The notes beneath the pieces are model-generated. The model saw only the letters and a program-made list of their open reading frames with translations, was not told the origin of the DNA and made no database searches. Below are positions 23,797 through 37,722 of a stretch of DNA of 64,000 nt, one piece after another (position 1 is the stretch's first letter; every line of letters starts with the position of its first letter). This DNA comes from Styela clava (lineage: Eukaryota > Chordata > Ascidiacea > Stolidobranchia > Styelidae), in assembly GCF_964204865.1 (NCBI RefSeq), contig NC_135262.1, forward strand, positions 8,246,001-8,310,000. The letters are read 5' to 3'. The translations under genes were made by a program, and so were the position numbers.

Positions 23797-26700
23797 CTAT
23801 TGATACATTACAGTAATCGGTTGCATCATTGTGGTGGGATCTATTATCGACAGAGGCATTGACATTGACATAGGTACGGTGGGTGACGGGGTAGATACTG
23901 GAACGTATGTTGCGGATGGAGCCGGGGCAGCTCCGTTCGTCATAGAAGGGGGTGAAGACTGAGATCCACGTACATTTGACAACGGTGCTGCGGCGTACAT
24001 GCCCTGAAAAAGATTTTTTTTATGATGAATACTTAAAACAAATACCCAACTGCCGAAATTCGGTTATAACTTGTTGGATTAAATGAGTATAATCAATGCC
24101 CAGAAATTGATTTAAAGTTTTTTTTACCATACTGTGAATTTCATTGCTTTGTGTTTAAACTTCTTTTAAAGGGAAATTGCAGAGATAAAACGACAGTATT
24201 TGAACTTGCGTTCATTTTTTAAAATGAAATAATGGGAAATTTCATTTTTCAATTTGAATCGATTTGTTTTATTTAATTAGCACAATGAAACTTTTCCAGA
24301 TACCAGTCGAAAGAAAAGACTGAATTGTGTCAAGAATAAATTAGCTGTTCTGAATGAAAACTTGAGAAAAAAAGAAAGATTTCTTTTTTCACAGACTTTA
24401 TACAATTTTGATCAAGCTTGGAGGTGATTGTGTAATTTCTATAGCGACTTTGTTTCAAGTACACTAAAAGTCCCAACCTTTTATAAGGAACATAATTAGA
24501 GTAATAATGACAAGAAAAGAATCGGCGGGTTATTATAATAACACAAATCCCAGACTGATTTTTGTTGCGCATTCGGCCATTGAATTATCAAAATACTAAA
24601 CTTTTATATTTTGTATAATAAATTATTGTGCAATTAAATATATATACAAGCTATTTTTGAAAGTCAAATCAAGTCAAATTTTCAATATAAACGGGAAAAC
24701 AAAGAGCAATCGATATACAGACAACAAAGGGCCAAGAAATTTGTAAAGTAAATTTGAATGTTCCACTCAGAAGAAACTCGAAAACTGAATTATAAATTTG
24801 GTCATAGATCATTAATATAGACAAGGTGGCATATTTGCCTTAAATGACCGGATTATAAGAATCTTACGATAATATTCTATTTGATAAAATGTTTACGAAA
24901 AAACGATCAATTCATTTTCATTTACTAAAATACTTGTTCGGCCCTTTAAATTCTTTTATTGACAGATCCTCTTATCAGAAAGGCAAACAATATTTAGGTG
25001 TTTTGAGCTGCAGTAAGTATATTAAAAGTATGTTTGCATAAGCGTGTCTATATGCTTGTATTACCACCTAATATACGGGACGAAGGTCGTAGTAATTGCA
25101 TGTCGCATCGCAAAAGATTATTTGAGAAAAAGATATTCGCTGACTGAACAAAGAGAAATTTGTTTGCTTAAATCTTGAAAAGAATTTTGTGATCAGCACC
25201 GGGAGATTTTTTACGGACATCGTGGAAAGCGCCGTCGTCGTCAGTGACGACTCATCACATACTTAAAATATTGAAAAGGAAAGGAAAGATCGCCAAGAAC
25301 AGAATTTCTCGAACTTACGAGCTACGCATGACCCGTGCTTAACGCTTAATTTTGAAAATAGTGAAATGGTTCAGACTGTACGTATAATGATATACATTGG
25401 TAACTTTAATTTGATCAATAATCCTATCGCATTGAACACGTCTTATATAAAATATATTGATGTTATCATACATACCGAAATCTAACAGGCATTAATAATA
25501 TAACTACTTTAAAAGTGTTTTATTGCAATTTTGTAACAGCACGAGGCTAAGAATGAGTGGATGATCATATGGACTCTTTTTTAATATGACCTCTTTGTCA
25601 GACTTTCACTCCCACATAGTATACACATACCGAAATGTATTGACGTAAGCGTTTTGCATTCAATTATCAACGAGGTCGCTGACTATGTTTGTACAATGCA
25701 TTTATGTGCAGAATTTTAGTTACTCATTCACCATTATGCAACGGGTACTGACAGTACCATGGAGATAAAAAAAAACTGCAAACAAATAATATTTGCCACT
25801 GTCGAAATTTTGAACTACCGTGATGGCGGTATCGATGCTGCGCAATTATATAAACAGACACGGTACGTATAAGCCACGCACCATATTATGAAGTGAACAA
25901 TTGTACTCAAAAAGTTTCGGCCTCCAGTTCGACAACACTGACAACATGATATATCATAGTTCTCGTTTACATGTACGCCTGTTAAACGTCTAGGTATTTC
26001 TAATTAAACCTTCCTTGTAAAAGGATGTATACGAACAAATTAACTAAATACCTGGTAAGCTCCGGTCTGTGGAATCACCGCTGTAAATGGGACAACAGAA
26101 GTTTGATTTGGATCTGGTTGGACGACTAATTGCGATAAAACATATTCAGCAGCATACGACTTTGCTTCATCTATCGTTGTACAGAGTTTATTCGGCTGAA
26201 AACAAAAACGAGGTAGATTAAGGATTGTTATGTACCATTTCTATAGATGTATGTGTATTTCTATTCAAGACTTTGATGTAGTAATAAATGGCAACATTTT
26301 GATCCTGAAGGTCTATATTTAAATGTCGAAAAATCCATTTTGCCCATTTGTTTCTAGGATTTTGAACAAAAATCATTTTTGCCTGCCATGATTACAAACG
26401 CTCAACAACCGACATTGCATTGTCAAGGTGATGGAATTGAAATAGCTTTCACCGCTCTAATCTGCTGGTGTATATACCAGCTATTATAAAGCAGTGCAAA
26501 TTGAAAAAACGCCTTGAATACGATGAATTTACTCATATATCTATACCTGAAAATATGGCTGGTGTGGGTATAATGTCGCCAGGGCTGGAATTGAAACTTT
26601 ATACACATAGAGTTGTCTGCCTTCTGGTCCTTGAGTTGTCATTAGTTGATACGTTGGAATGCCTAGCATCTGTTTTTGGCATAAATCTTCTAAAATTGCA

Positions 26701-28903
26701 ACCGCTTGTGGGATCGCTGAACCCGTGACGGGTGGAGGAGCCACCAACGTTTGTTGAGGCGCTATGGCACTAATTGTCTGCGGAGCACATGCCGCTGCAT
26801 AAGCTGCTGCCACGGCCGCGGCGTTTTGTTGCTGAGCACCAATGTTTTGAACGGGCTTATATAACGCCAAGGAGCCTGGTGCGGCAGCAGTTGGTGGAAG
26901 CATTTGTCCTGATGGACTTAGTTCTATAATATTGCCGTTAATATCAACAACCCTTTCCCCGGGATTATTTTTTGCATAGTAACGCCCGTATGTTGCTTTT
27001 CCTGCGCTGTAACCAAGATAACTGCTCCTGTTAGCAGTTCCCCTCCCGCGACCTCCCCTTAAGGCCCCACCCCGTGTTGGGTAAATACCCCTAGTGTTGG
27101 TTGTGAGATTGTATTGACCAAGTGGATAATATGCCATATCTGGTTGGTATACACCAGCCATGGTTTGTGGATAAACGACCATGCCCCCTTGGGTCATGAC
27201 AGGTTGGACCTAAAATAATAGAATAATATTAGTGAGAAATACATAACAGAAAGCAAAAAAAAAAGTTTCTGTACCAAATACTATATCTAATCTTTTTAAA
27301 ATCCTATATAAATGAGGCGGCCATTCTTTCAGTGATACTGATATCTTATTCGCATAAAGGCCACTTCGAATGAACATAAATGAGCTATCTTACCAGCGTC
27401 GAGGCAACGGAAGGCTGAGCCTCAACAGTGGTGCCCGGAGTCGCTCCCAATACTTTGGCTCCGACCTTTGCCAGTCTGTTGTAATCACTTTTGTCGACCG
27501 GTTTAGCGAGAGTAACTTCGATTTCTGTTCCGTCAATTTTAGTTGCATTTAGTTTATTCATCGCATTCATGCAAGCTTCTCGATTTGAAAAATGAACAAA
27601 AGCATAGTCGCGTATTTTCTTAACCCTTTCCACTGTTCCGGGGTGAAATTGACTGAAAACTTTCTGCAATGAGAACATAGAGTCAGTTACATTTTGTCAA
27701 CAAACGAAATTTCAGCCAAGTTGAACTCAGCCAACGGTTAATCCAATGTTTAGTTCAAACTTATTTGTTTACCTAATATTGCCTTACGTGGTATATATAT
27801 TGTGTCAAATTTGTTGTAGATCATACCGATTCCCTGTTATTTGAAAAATATTCTTATTATTTTGATTTTTTCTAACAGTGAGTACTAAATCGATTTATCG
27901 AATGAATACATGACGACAACAGTCGGTGGTATTTTTGTATTTGATTTTCAAAATCGATTTTACAGGTTTGATTGTTAATAAAACAGATATCACTTCGTAC
28001 CTCTAGTAAGCATGACGATGCAAATATTATATTTGACTGTCACCTGGTAACTCCTGGAACAAAAAAGTTTTATTATATTGTCCATACCTGTATGGTATCT
28101 TCTGTGGTATCTAGCATCAAGTTTCTGACGTAGAGAACTTTGACTTGGTCCATGATGTCCTGGTCCACTTCCTGTTCCGGTTCTGCCCAATCGACCGCGA
28201 TTGGATGACCCCACAGTTGAATTCTTCCTGGTATTAACTTTCGTCTGGCCATGGCGGCGGCGCGGTGGCTGTCATATTCGACGAAAGCAAATCCACGGTT
28301 TTTAGACTTATCGGAAGCACTTGGATAAACAATAACGTCAACGACGCCCTCGGTTACTTTTGTCATTTCGGCATATATTTCGTCTTTCTTTTTGGTTTTG
28401 GGTATTCCCCCAACGAACAATCGGCAATTGTCGACGCTGTAGCAAACCCCCAATAGTCTTCCCTTTCGAATTTCGTAGTTATTAAGTTTTCGCACCGCCT
28501 CTTTTGCATCGGTTTTACAAGTATACATGACGAATGCATACCCGCGGTTTTTGCCGTCAAAGTCCATCATAAGTCGCATTTCGTACAACTTGCCGACAGT
28601 CTCAAACACGGGTACGAGTTCGTCTTCAAATACGTCACGTGGAATCTTGCCGACGAAAACTTCGCTTCCTCTCGGTGGCGATCTGTTGTTCCATCCGGGG
28701 GGTGGCCCACCGTACTTTCGTTGTCCATTCTCTTGAAGCATGTTATACCCAGTACGTTTCATTAGTGCTCTGAGTGCCGCTTCGTTTGGTGCACCAGCAA
28801 TTCCCTCCACTCCATTAGTGCCGATTTCAGAATTAGGCATTTCCGCACCGACACCATTCATTTTAGGCGCGCTCTGTTCCAAAATTAAATCTTCGGCAGT
28901 CAT
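23797..28903 (-). CDS. A1CF/RBM46-like: A1CF/RBM46/RBM47-family RNA-binding protein, three RRMs plus dsRBD-like C-terminal region
   Basis: Five coding exons: 28903-28088, 27663-27394, 27209-26547, 26195-26052, 24003-23797, all joined in phase 0 with GT-AG introns; 699 residues. RRM1 is about 81-156 ([15 protein letters not shown] at 119-127), RRM2 about 161-240 ([15 protein letters not shown] at 202-210), RRM3 about 256-330 ([15 protein letters not shown] at 290-297). [19 protein letters not shown] in exon 3 matches the family's RG-rich linker. A low-complexity Ala/Gln stretch follows, then LEDLCQKQ...[11 protein letters not shown] and, in exon 4, [15 protein letters not shown], a dsRBD-like region as in A1CF, RBM46 and DND1. 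Relatives bind AU-rich mRNA, act in C-to-U editing (A1CF, RBM47) or germline mRNA control (RBM46). I cannot decide which paralogue this is; it may be a pre-duplication orthologue. It is somewhat longer than the roughly 530-600-residue vertebrate proteins. Confidence 0.93.
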
Positions 28904-28925
28904 CCTAATAGGAGAAATAAATAAA
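28904..28925 (-). promoter_or_regulatory. Splice acceptor one base upstream of the RNA-binding protein start codon
   Basis: On the minus strand a pyrimidine-rich tract (TTTATTTATTTCTCCTATTAG) ends one base before ATG 28903. Either an untranslated first exon lies upstream (perhaps within the GC-richer patch around 29700-30040) or this is a spliced-leader trans-splice acceptor, as known in tunicates. No upstream exon could be identified with confidence. Confidence 0.55.
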
Positions 28926-31900
28926 AGGTCAAAAATTAAATATTTTTAAATATAATTCAAGAACAATTCCTGATTGAAACATGACTTGCTATATCGGTCA
29001 ATTCTTTTTTCTACACCTTGTCTATCGGGAAATAATTCAGATAATTATAAACCACGTTAAAATTATCAAGCACTAAGAGATACCAAGTACTAATAGCAGA
29101 CGTAAGATTTGATGCATAGCCCCAATTTCTCTACAAACTTACGCCATGGGCTAGATATATCAACATAGCAAACTAAATGTATATATATCAGAAACTACAC
29201 ATACTATACTGGGGATTCGTACTCTGTATACAATGTATAAATGCCGTAAATGCATAATGTTGAAGATTGCCATAGACAGAGATATGGTATTTGATTATAC
29301 TATTAGATCAAAAATTCAAATCTATATTTTTACGAATCAAAAGTTTTCAAACAAGCACGCTCTCTAATTCGATTATAATTTGCTTGAATCGGAATTAAAA
29401 TCAGGGGGTATAAACATAATATTTTATTAGTCTGAAAATCATGTAAATCTGGAATCAATTTTTTCATACGAATAGATAATACGAAATTCCTAGAAATATT
29501 TGAACGATTAACCAAAGAATCCACGACGCAAGCGCGGGGTACAGTCACATGACGTAATTTAATTAAGCGGGTGTTCATTAATTGCGCGAAAACGACCGGG
29601 AACAGATTATTAGCCAACAGAAAATATCGTTATAACGTCAGCTATGCTGAAACTAAACCTGAATATCTATCATCTTGATTGACAAGAATAATGGTCTGTT
29701 ATTGGCGGTGCATGGTGAGTTCTTTTTATTGTCTATTTTACTCTCGTGCTACTCTACAACTTGCCAAAAGTTAGTTTATCGCCCTGAACCCATTGCTACA
29801 TTAACGCTACACGTGGACCTTCTGGTCTAATGACTCTTCCATGTATGCGAGTCGCAGTGGCGGACGTTGCACTCGTGCAGAGTTGCATTGTTGCAAAATC
29901 CGTAGTGAGCTGTGCCGTTTGTCACTTTTATGCTATTATCACTAATGTAAGCATTAAAGTTGAATTAAATCGGAGAAGGCAAACAAGCACGTCAGTTGGT
30001 ACCTGTCGCAAGCTACCGGTACCCGTCCGGTTGCAAGTGAGTAAAAGTTAATTGTTAACTTTACGACTATCTGCATGGTTATACAAACACATTAAATGTT
30101 GCATTACGATGTCACCATTGTAACAAAATTAATGTATTTTCACATTGCTTTGCTTGGTCTTTCAGGCTCTAATGCCATAAATTGTTGGCCTTTCTGTAGT
30201 AATTGAGTACTCAGGTATAACTGAGATGAATATGCGCTGTAAAGGTACTGCCGAGCTAATGCATGTGCAATTACAATACCATACTCCCAATATATTTCTG
30301 TACTACACTGTCCTCATAACCCAAATTACGTTTTATGCGATATGATTCCATGCTATGTGCAATATACGCTTGAAAAATACTTGGAACAGTTTTATGCCCA
30401 ATTATGTTTTTATCATACAATATCCTGTTTCATGATATCACTCAGCGCACCACATTTTCTTTGTGAATCAAGCTAGTAATTTATACTGCACGCAGCTTTT
30501 ACTGTAAAATTCGAACCATTCGCTAAACGCGTCCATAACCATAATATTTGTTAAAGGAAACAAGCAAGTAAGTCTACTCTTTAAGAACAAAGCCTGTTGA
30601 ATTTGTAATATATATTATACTTATATATTGTATGAACAAACTAATGTTGGAGTGAGTAATATGCCTTCGATTATATGTTAACGACATCGGTATCTCTTAT
30701 TTACTGAACTTTATACTCAATGAATGCAAAATAACGATTTTAAGCAATGCTGCATATAGTATAGTATGCCACGCCTTGGCCGCACCCATTTTCAGCTCCC
30801 AGCTGAATTTACGACACAATCTCGCTTAAATGAAGATCTTCGATACTCTCATCACCTCACTTAGGTTCATCGAAGTCTCATCTTGGGCTCCTTCATAATT
30901 AGTCAGTAAAGCAGGAAAGCTGTCTTCAGAAAGTTGTTTATATAAATATCAGTAAATGATGAAAGCGAGCAAAGGAAACTCTCCCACATATTTCCGCCAT
31001 GTATAGAGCCACCCACGACTCACTGTCAATAAGAGTGTACTTTTATATTGAAAGCTTTCGTTTTTCAGTTGATAGACCGCATAATTTAGGTTTAACAAAA
31101 AAGGGAAATAACTCTGCGAACTGCGGCTACTTTGCATTTCATGTATACGGTTTACAGACGGCTGTTGACACTTTTTGGGATACTATATTCAGTCATGGAC
31201 TTTTTACAAAGAAGCAGATTTACAGTTTTCTAAGAAGAGTAACACAACATGAACCTTGGCACGTTTTTTCAATTGAACAAATATTTGATAACTTTATAGG
31301 TTGAATATGCGGACAAAAGACAGGTGCTAACGATCACCACTATGTCTATGAAACCAAAATGCACCTCTAACAATGAATGAATATATTCGGTGTCCGGATT
31401 GACCGATTACCTATTGATGTTTGCTAAATTGACTGAAGAGACTAAACCAAACTTTGCGCCGAACAAATGTAAATTCCTTCTTAAGTGCGCAACATCATAT
31501 GTCCGTCCACTTTTACCTCATGAATACTGTTACACTACTCATCAACAGATGAACCCATTTCACTTTTACACGACATCGAAAATAAATTGCTCAATTTTAT
31601 TACAACGTAGACTAACTTCTACATGCTGTTTAAAAACTATATACGGGAAACACTCTTTATCTAACATATATATCAAATAAGTAGCAAGCACATCATCGTT
31701 TTGGGATATTTTCAACATTTATCTTCCTCTGTTTCTGAAACTGCAGTATTTTCTATCATGTAACTTACAAATTTGAAATTTTCAGAGTTAGATGCAATAT
31801 CATCAATATTGCAACTTATAATATGCATACCGTACACATACCGAAATCTCATGCGATGTATCATATTTAACCACGATGACGTCACACCTCGGAAAGGGGT

Positions 31901-33149
31901 GATTCTTTAAAAGTATGGACCGTTGACTAATTATGTCTTGAACCATGTACCAACTACATATCATACTTGGTCTAGTGTTCAAATCTTCGTAGGTTTATAC
32001 GACATTTTGCGACTTTAGCAAAATTGAAAGTCCGTGTCACGCGCTACAGCTTCCGCTAATTCACGCAATATCCCGGTAAATAGCATGAGTTATTGAGCAT
32101 ACTGTCTAAGGTAATTTTATTTATTTTAACTTTATTCATGTCATAATACTGCGGCTGAGCTGTAAGGCTGGAGTATTGATGCACAAAACGGATGGTACGC
32201 GTCCGTTCGTTGAGCTATTATGGCGTGTTGCTCGGAATCATAATCGCGACAATCGTTGTTTGATTCACATTGTGACGTCACAAATATACTAATCGTGAGA
32301 TGTACAAAGAGTCGCATATAATCTGCTACTAGTCTACAAATTGATACAACAAAAATTAGTTGGTTGGAATTTTCGTTGAAAAAAGTATGTTATTCGAAAA
32401 CTAATTAATACCTTTATCCTATAATGTTTCGATCGTCTTCTAAAAATCCATTTTTGAATCAAATTTGCCACCTGTCTAAAACACACGTCGACTCGGTAAC
32501 ACAGCCCCACCTATATTCAGCAGTGAAAGCGGTCTACCATTGAATGAAAATATAAATTGTTTCCATGTCTCACAAGAAAAACCCACCAGACAATAAAAAT
32601 ACGTTATTTTTAATAAGATCCGAGAGCATATTAATCCCTAGTAACAAAGGTAGCATCGGAGATGTGCTGAAAGGATTCCACGAAGGACAAACTTTAGTAC
32701 AATGATATTCGGGAGCGGCCGACCAGCGAATGACACAAACAGTGTTTTCGAGTTGAATAAATCTCAATTTAGCTTGATAAGTGACCGAATCGTGTTTTTG
32801 AAGCATGATTTATGTACCAAACGCGCCTAACCGCCGATAGCACGAATTTGCGGACGCTTTATCCAGTCGGCGAAGGAAAATATTTATATTGGGTATACGG
32901 TGTGAAATTGCATTCACTAAAATGACACCTATGTTTATCTAACCACGTGATTATGGAAGATGATGGAATGGGAGAAAGTGACTGCGAATGGTGACAGTAA
33001 AATTCGTTTATGGAATTCTTGCGCAATCCACAAGTGGGCGGTTCAGAGCACAGATTTCCATCGGCTATATTTACTGGCTATTACAATGGAGATCAATCAT
33101 TATCTTATTTAATAAAATATCATTAAGTTAAGTTATTGGCTAAATAATG
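28926..33149. other. Intergenic region, no gene assigned
   Basis: A GC-richer patch at 29700-30050 ends in a strong plus-strand donor-like site (AAGTGAGTA near 30034) and could be a promoter or an untranslated exon. Open frames at 30999-31304 (101 residues) and 31390-31680 (96 residues) on the plus strand have no recognisable domain and are not called. Perfect CRE octamers lie at 31876-31883 and 32274-32281, the latter inside a 14-bp palindrome (32270-32283). Confidence 0.4.
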
Positions 33150-33385
33150 GGTGCTCCCGAAGTATGCGAACCAAGATGGCGGACATCGGAACGTAACATG
33201 GGTAACAGGTTAGGGTTAGGCGATAATTTTTTTCCAATTTTCCTTATTCTAGTCCTATTATCAGTTCGAAGACTAGCCAAGAGCCTCCCGTAGTATTTAT
33301 ACCTAAAATTATGGCCTAACCCTAACCTAGTACACATATTACATTCCGATGTCCGTCATCTTGGTTCGCATACTTCGGGAGCCCC
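33150..33385. mobile_element. 236-bp hAT-like MITE, copy 2
   Basis: Same length and orientation as the copy at 12171-12406, but flanked by a different perfect 8-bp duplication, AAATAATG (33142-33149 and 33386-33393). I count three base differences: GGTTAGGCG for GGTTGGGCG, one T/C change in the middle, and GTCCGTCATC for GTCCGCCATC in the right arm. Long inverted arms with AAGATGGCGGAC and inner telomere-like repeats are retained. It has no coding capacity. Confidence 0.93.
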
Positions 33386-33393
33386 AAATAATG

Positions 33394-36300
33394 TTTTTGG
33401 AATTACAGAAATTTAAAAATCTTTTTAAATAATCAAATATTGTAAAAAAAATTACAATTAGTTTTATTTATTCAATGATCAAATTGAATAGTAAGTAAAA
33501 ATTACAAGTATTGAAAATAATGAATTTGTGGCGTATAACATCATTTGTAGACAATTCTTCACATAAATATTTATGTGTTCACTTTTCCTGACTCAGAAAT
33601 CCGGATATGCCGAATCTCAGACAGACCGTCTGTACTAGGCATGAATATGACACCGACGCCGTCGAGTCACACAAAAATTTTTATGTCAAAAAAAAAGTTG
33701 CGCCAAAAATTTTTTTTTGTTTTTATGACGCTATTATATGTTCAATCGATCGACTGAAAGCCACCCATTGTTATTTTCGAAGGTAAACTTTCGCGTCGAA
33801 TATAGAAAATGCAACGGACTATGACAAAAATAAATATACTTTTTTTTTGTTAAAAATGCTACAATAACTGTAATACAATAGCTGGCGAAAGATGTCAACG
33901 GGAACTATTTAAGCTTTCAAAAACTTCAACATACACAAACATTATCGTTACGAGAATAAATATTTCATGAAATACATATCATAAACAATAGATGTGTTTC
34001 TAATCTTATATCCGAACAAGGCCCGTATAAGCAAGGATATAAAAAGATTCTATTTTCGGAGGAATCGTTTTTTCTGATTTGAAGTGTCAAATCTAATCTC
34101 TAGTGCTTGGATTGTGCGATAAATAAACATGACGAGTTTATAAAATGCGATGCTAACGTAAAAAGCGAGTCTGCCGTTAACATAACATCATCACCCTCCA
34201 TTATGAAATATTTCTCAGTTTATTATACATTACCTGATTAACGTTCATAAACATTAGTCGACGTATTTGCGCTTGTTCGCGGGCGTACACTTAACTTGGT
34301 TCCATTTGATTTTCCACGTCTTTCATATTCAATCTGTTTGGGTTTGGTTGGAGTTCATAACGTACGTCATGCGCATTTGTCAACAATAACAATTCCATTT
34401 TGAGCTTCGACTAACTATGGACATTATTGGACAATATCGGACATTTTGACTATACCGTGTTCTTGCGGTTTGACATTTAGAAAACCATAAATTCCATGCT
34501 TATGAATAACAATTGGAACGCGAAATTCACGCTTTTTAAACTGCGATAAAAACTTTACTTGTGGCGGGACGATGGATTACAAAAGATGCGTACAAAAAGT
34601 GATAATTTTACAAATAATGTTCATAAGCCTATAAAAATCCTTATCAGTAAAATTCCATGCCATCATTTTTTATTCGTGAGTCGTGTATACAGTCATATTA
34701 CGAATCAAGACTCATTGTATATTGAATTCTAGCGCATTCAAAATATATATATTTACTGCATAGGCACGGTTACTTCGAAAAAAATCGGCTTGGGAAACAA
34801 TAGCCAAAGTTCAAGATATGTTATTATTATTATTGGCTTAACATAATTGGCTTATGGATAAAATAATCGATTGTCATTTCATTGCCTGGTGACGTCATGA
34901 ATAACTCAACTTTGCGAACCTTTACTTTGTATTCTTAAATAGGTAAAATTATACAAGCAAGTTTTAGTAAAATTTTAATAAGTGATGTTACATTTACAAT
35001 CACTTCCGCCATTTCACACTTAAAAATTTTGGAAATTTGGGAAGCAATTATTCTCGTTTTTCTTGCATTTTACCACACCAGAACAAGACCACAAGATTCG
35101 ATTTTTGAGATTTGTGTTCTTCATTTATTACTGCACCGAGTGGTCATAAAGTGACAAGAAAGGTGTGTTCGATCGCGTTTAATAACAAACAAATCTTGCT
35201 CACAAAGCACCAATGCAGAAATCACTCTCATTTCGACAGCATAAATAATGCAACAACTGACGAGTCAGGTATATTGCGTCAACTTCAATCAATAGTTTTT
35301 GTTATGGAAGGAAGACTTTTATTCATCGAGACAGATGTTTAACGCATGGACCATGGGTGATTATCTCATATACCTGCTTGGATTGTGTTAAACTTAAAAC
35401 AATTCCGCCATTGTCACTAATTTATTCAATCTTCCGCAACCTTTACATATCAGGGTTGGCCAAGCAGCCAAATTTAACATTTGAACTTGGAACTTAGCAT
35501 CTTAAACAAAGAGGTAATTAACTTATTACAATACTTATTGTTTGAACGAGCATGAAGCCAAAATCTGTATACAGTATATATTAAAATTTGCTATAGTTCA
35601 TGAAAGACTCGCAATAAGTTATTCACAAATAAGTTCATATTCTACTGCATGGATGATTTCGCAAACAATGTGATAGAAATATATATACTCCCAACACTGC
35701 ATTGTGAGACGAAGTAATTAATTAAAATGTCACAGCGTGTTGAATATTAGCATAAACAGGCGACTGAAAACCTTAAAAAAATACAAATATTTTGTATCGG
35801 AGGCCGAATATAACTTTCATGTAAACCCCGTGACCTGAAATTTAAACCAAATGTTTAGCGAATCATCTTCCGGCATAGGGGCAAAGGTCAAATAAATTAT
35901 ATTACAAACAATGGATATAAAATTTGTCGATTCGAATATGGAGTTCAAGTAAAATAAGATGATAAAGATAGCTAATTAATGTTTACGGATATAACGATAA
36001 CAATAATTTGTTTATTTACAACATCTCAAGATCGCGTGTATACTATGAGTTTTTTTGTGGTAATTACGACAAAATCCGACCTTCACAACCATTAATCGGA
36101 AAATCCGCTCAAGTTAGGTATTTGTTGTCTGGTTTACAATAGATTTACATCGTGAAATTTGAACTTATAAATGGCAGAACATGGTCATATCAAAGATAAT
36201 CATTTTTATCAGTAAATCTATGTTAAATTTTTCTAATATTTATCCCCAAAATTGTGAATAAAATTTTTCCCTCAACACTTTGAAAGTTTGCGCGTAAGAT

Positions 36301-37722
36301 AAATTGCGCCCTTTATCATCAGAACAAACTTGGACAAGATCGATATGTACAAAAGCAATGCAGTTTTTTGAAGTACCAGAAAACAATATCGTCTTGCCTT
36401 AAGCAATATGTACAACAAAATGCTTGTTTTCTCATTTTTATCGACTATATTATTGAGATAAAAACGTTGATTAGTAACCGTTTATCCAACACAAATTCAA
36501 GTCACTTCACACGTATGAAACGATAAAATAAATAATAACATTATTACAAATAAACAATCATGAAGATAAGAAATTGTTCGACAAATAATGATCACTTTAT
36601 TAAAACGAAACTTTCATTAAAAATTGCAATTTTAGGAATCAATTTTAATTTTAAGCTAATATTAAAAAATCTCAAATCACATTTTATAATTCATCATAAT
36701 ATAATGAATCAATAGGAACTGTACTCCATTCTTGGTAAACCAATACTGTATCTTATTTGTCAATTTTTGCTATCTTCAAATCTAATCATTTCTGGCATAT
36801 TCAGTTTTATTTTATATTGCACAAAAACTCATATCTATTGTAATCAAATCGTCATTCAGATAAGAAATGTTCTGGTATCATTTCTTTGTATTTTGCTTTT
36901 TTTGTCTACAAATTATTCGATTGTGCAAGAAAACTGACGATCTTTATCAAATTTTACAAAGTAAAATATGGTAATTTGTCATGCATATACATGATGTGTC
37001 AATGTCAGTTATGATATACAAAATTTGGTTGTACCTACAACCATAAATTTTAATTAATCGCTATCTTCTAATATAAATTACGATTAATTGTTTGTAATCT
37101 GCCGTGAGTAGCCAAATCATAACTTTCACTATATTTTGTTATGCTCACCATCATCCAACAATCTTCTCCTTTATTATAGATATAAATAGAGACATATGAA
37201 ATACAAATACAAATGTACTTTAAACAATGAATGGTCATGAAATTGGATATTTAACATGTAATATTAGCGGACGATGTCGTCCAATCTACTCAAAAAGTTG
37301 AATACTGTCCCAAAATATAACCAGAGTGGCTGCTTACTAGAACAAGTCTACAGCCTTACGAATACAATATAATGGCCTTCTGGTACAAGGCAAAAGTGCA
37401 TGCCCCTTGTTTGTCCAGTTATCAAAGAAAGGTATCATCTGACTCAAAGTTCAACGAATTTAAAAATTTGTTGCTGTCAGTAATTTTATGATTATAGCAG
37501 TCTGGTTCAGGGCATTTGAAGCTTCATCACTTAGTCGCATAAATTGGGCCACCACTTCCAAATAGACGACAATGTATCAAACTTTTTTTCAGCTTTTTTT
37601 ACTAGTTTTCATAAACATCATAGAGTAATGCCTTGTTGGAGACTACAAATTCGTAACTTAGAAGTATTTTGTATATTTATCTATTCGACTCCATTTTTAA
37701 TAGCAAAATAAAAAGGACTTAC
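33394..37722. other. AT-rich intergenic region, no gene recognised
   Basis: No coding or RNA gene seen. One perfect CRE octamer at 34890-34897. Poly-A and poly-T runs are frequent. It could hold further exons of the gene that owns the candidate exon at 37723-37859. Confidence 0.35.

Noticed and set aside
30999..31680. Two neighbouring plus-strand frames of about 100 residues
   Set aside because: No recognisable domain and no clear splice sites linking them; protein-like composition alone is not enough.
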